Source of the DNA: Gemmatimonadota bacterium
Lineage (GTDB): Bacteria; Gemmatimonadota; Gemmatimonadetes; Gemmatimonadales; GWC2-71-9
Assembly: GCA_029862935.1 (NCBI GenBank)
Contig: JAOTWK010000184.1
Location: 1-6,969 of the forward strand
Direction: 5' to 3'
DNA: 6,969 bases
How positions within the stretch are numbered: the first letter of the stretch is position 1; every line of letters starts with the position of its first letter. Shown piece after piece: positions 5,985-6,969 of this stretch. Both the position numbers and the translations under genes were made by a program. The notes under the pieces are model-generated. The model was not told the DNA's origin and searched no databases. It was given only the letters and a program-made list of their open reading frames with translations.

Positions 5985-6969
5985 CGGGCTCCTCCCAAAC
6001 GCGAACACCTTCCGGTGCAAACCCCACGTCGAGCACGTCCGCGCCGGCTTCCTCCGCGGCGCTCACCACCGACGGCCGGGAGGAGGAGCCACACAACGCG
6101 ATCAGGCAGCCGCCGGCGCCGGCTCCCGTCGCCTTGACGCCCCACGCCCCCTTTCGCCGCATGGCGTGCTCGATGCCGACCATGCCTTCGGTGGCAATCG
6201 TCGGATCCAAGCGCTGTTGCTCACGCCAGTTCGCATCCACGACCTCGGCCAAGCGGCGCCAGTCGGCCGCCTCGAGCGCGTCGGCGGCCGGGTCGGCCAG
6301 CTCCCGCATGGCCTGCAGCGCCTCCACGACGTTGGGGTCCCGAGCCCGGAACGCGTGCCAGACACGCTCATGCGTCGCCGATGAAAAGTGGGAGTGACCC
6401 GTATAGGCGACCACGAGATGCCTGGCGAGGTCCTCGGCGGTCGCGCTGTCCACCAACAAGGGGCGCACGCCGACCGCCGACCTTCCGAACTCGTACAGGT
6501 GGAAGCCGCCCAGGGCCGCCGCGTATTGATCCTGTCGGCCGCCCAGGAGCCCGAGCTCCCGCGCTTCGAGCTGGAATCCGAGCTCGGCCAACTCTTCAGC
6601 CGTGTAGTCCTCGTCTCGACAGTGGGCCAGGCCGGCCAACAGAGCGACGTCGAGTGCACCGGACGCTCCAAGCCCCGAGCCGCCGGGCGCGTCCGACCGC
6701 GTTAGCACCTCGATTCCACCCGTCACCGGCAGCATGTTGAGCGCAGCCTTGTGCAGATCGAGAATGCCGTCGTAGGTGATCTGGCGCGACGAGGGCAGCG
6801 TCACGCGCTGGTCCAGATCCTCCGCATGCAGCCGAATTCGGCCGTCACCAAGCAGATACTCGACGCGCACTCGTCGTTCGATCGCGGCGTTGACGACGGC
6901 GCCGCCGTGTTCATCGGCGTAGATCGGGACGTCCGTCCATCCACCCGCGAAATCCACGCGCATCGGCGC
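5965..6969 (-). CDS. GHMP-family sugar kinase, fucokinase/heptose-7-phosphate-kinase-like (5' end outside window)
   Basis: This is probably a cytoplasmic ATP-dependent kinase that phosphorylates a monosaccharide or sugar phosphate. Counting from the Met at 6963, the GHMP motifs appear in order. Motif 1 is RVDFAGGWTDVP (residues 2-13), followed by GGAVVNAAI. Motif 2, the glycine-rich ATP loop, is DAPGGSGLGASGAL (91-104). Next is GGRQDQYAAALGG (141-153), whose Asp is the likely catalytic base. Motif 3 is GVKATGAGAGGCL (275-287). The Met at 6963 is not the start: the two codons before it read Ala-Pro, giving the family's usual R/x-A-P-x-R-V-D-F-A-G-G context. The gene therefore begins a few residues beyond the window, and the total length (about 340 aa) would be normal. 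The GGWTDxP form recalls the kinase domain of fucokinase/FKP proteins more than the GGGTDLP of typical HddA, but the substrate is not decided. The TGA stop lies 20 nt inside the following lyase gene. Confidence 0.9.
   Translation of the reverse strand, partial: APMRVDFAGGWTDVPIYADEHGGAVVNAAIERRVRVEYLLGDGRIRLHAEDLDQRVTLPSSRQITYDGILDLHKAALNMLPVTGGIEVLTRSDAPGGSGLGASGALDVALLAGLAHCRDEDYTAEELAELGFQLEARELGLLGGRQDQYAAALGGFHLYEFGRSAVGVRPLLVDSATAEDLARHLVVAYTGHSHFSSATHERVWHAFRARDPNVVEALQAMRELADPAADALEAADWRRLAEVVDANWREQQRLDPTIATEGMVGIEHAMRRKGAWGVKATGAGAGGCLIALCGSSSRPSVVSAAEEAGADVLDVGFAPEGVRVWEEPGAAPNA
5989..5996 (-). promoter_or_regulatory. Ribosome binding site deciding the lyase start
   Basis: GGGAGGAG on the minus strand; the GGAGG core ends 6 nt before GTG 5984. 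It lies within the last codons of the kinase gene. It favours GTG 5984 over the upstream TTG 6020 and GTG 6008. Confidence 0.75.

Noticed and set aside
5985..6020. TTG 6020 or GTG 6008 as lyase start
   Set aside because: No ribosome binding site found near them, while GTG 5984 has GGGAGGAG at good spacing.
5965..6963. ATG 6963 as a true kinase start
   Set aside because: It falls inside the conserved A-P-x-R-V-D-F-A-G-G block and the frame is open to the window edge, so the gene begins beyond 6969.
1..6969. tRNA, CRISPR, insertion sequence, riboswitch or terminator
   Set aside because: All bases are covered by overlapping genes; no repeat array, inverted-repeat ends, transposase motif or hairpin followed by a T-run was seen by eye.

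Overview
The window is a dense, GC-rich (by eye) bacterial stretch in which all coding sequence lies on the minus strand. It reads from the right edge (6969) to the left edge (1). Five of the six genes lack an ATG start or show none in the window: four start with GTG, one with ATG, and the start of the first lies outside. The Shine-Dalgarno sequences are strong. Together with the family content this fits a soil or sediment-type high-GC bacterium, but I cannot name a phylum from these bases. There is no intergenic space: each gene overlaps the next by 20, 4, 4, 7 and 14 nt. I see no promoter, terminator, tRNA, rRNA, CRISPR array, insertion sequence or repeat.

Layout in transcription order: (1) 6969-5965, a GHMP-superfamily sugar kinase of the fucokinase/heptose-7-phosphate-kinase type, lacking only its first few residues. 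(2) 5984-3315, a large heparinase II/III-type polysaccharide lyase with a C-terminal CBM9-like domain and no visible signal peptide. (3) 3318-2593, a TrmJ-type SPOUT tRNA 2'-O-methyltransferase. (4) 2596-1442, a PLP-dependent class III aminotransferase related to glutamate-1-semialdehyde aminomutase. (5) 1448-639, a TIM-barrel amidohydrolase (PF04909 type) with its metal ligands intact. (6) 652-1, a second amidohydrolase-like protein, running off the left edge, in which the HxH metal motif is absent. The last gene has no stop inside the window.

The five metabolic genes look like part of one carbohydrate programme: a lyase for a uronic-acid-like polymer or oligosaccharide, a kinase that activates a monosaccharide, an aminotransferase, and a hydrolase or lactonase with a non-canonical partner. 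The sequence does not fix the substrate or the direction (catabolic or biosynthetic). The tRNA modification gene in the middle, joined by GTGA stop/start overlaps on both sides, is out of place functionally and is probably translationally coupled to its neighbours. The most interesting points are the uncharacterised gene set as a unit, the intact/degenerate amidohydrolase pair, the apparently cytoplasmic lyase with a carbohydrate-binding-like domain, and the embedded trmJ.
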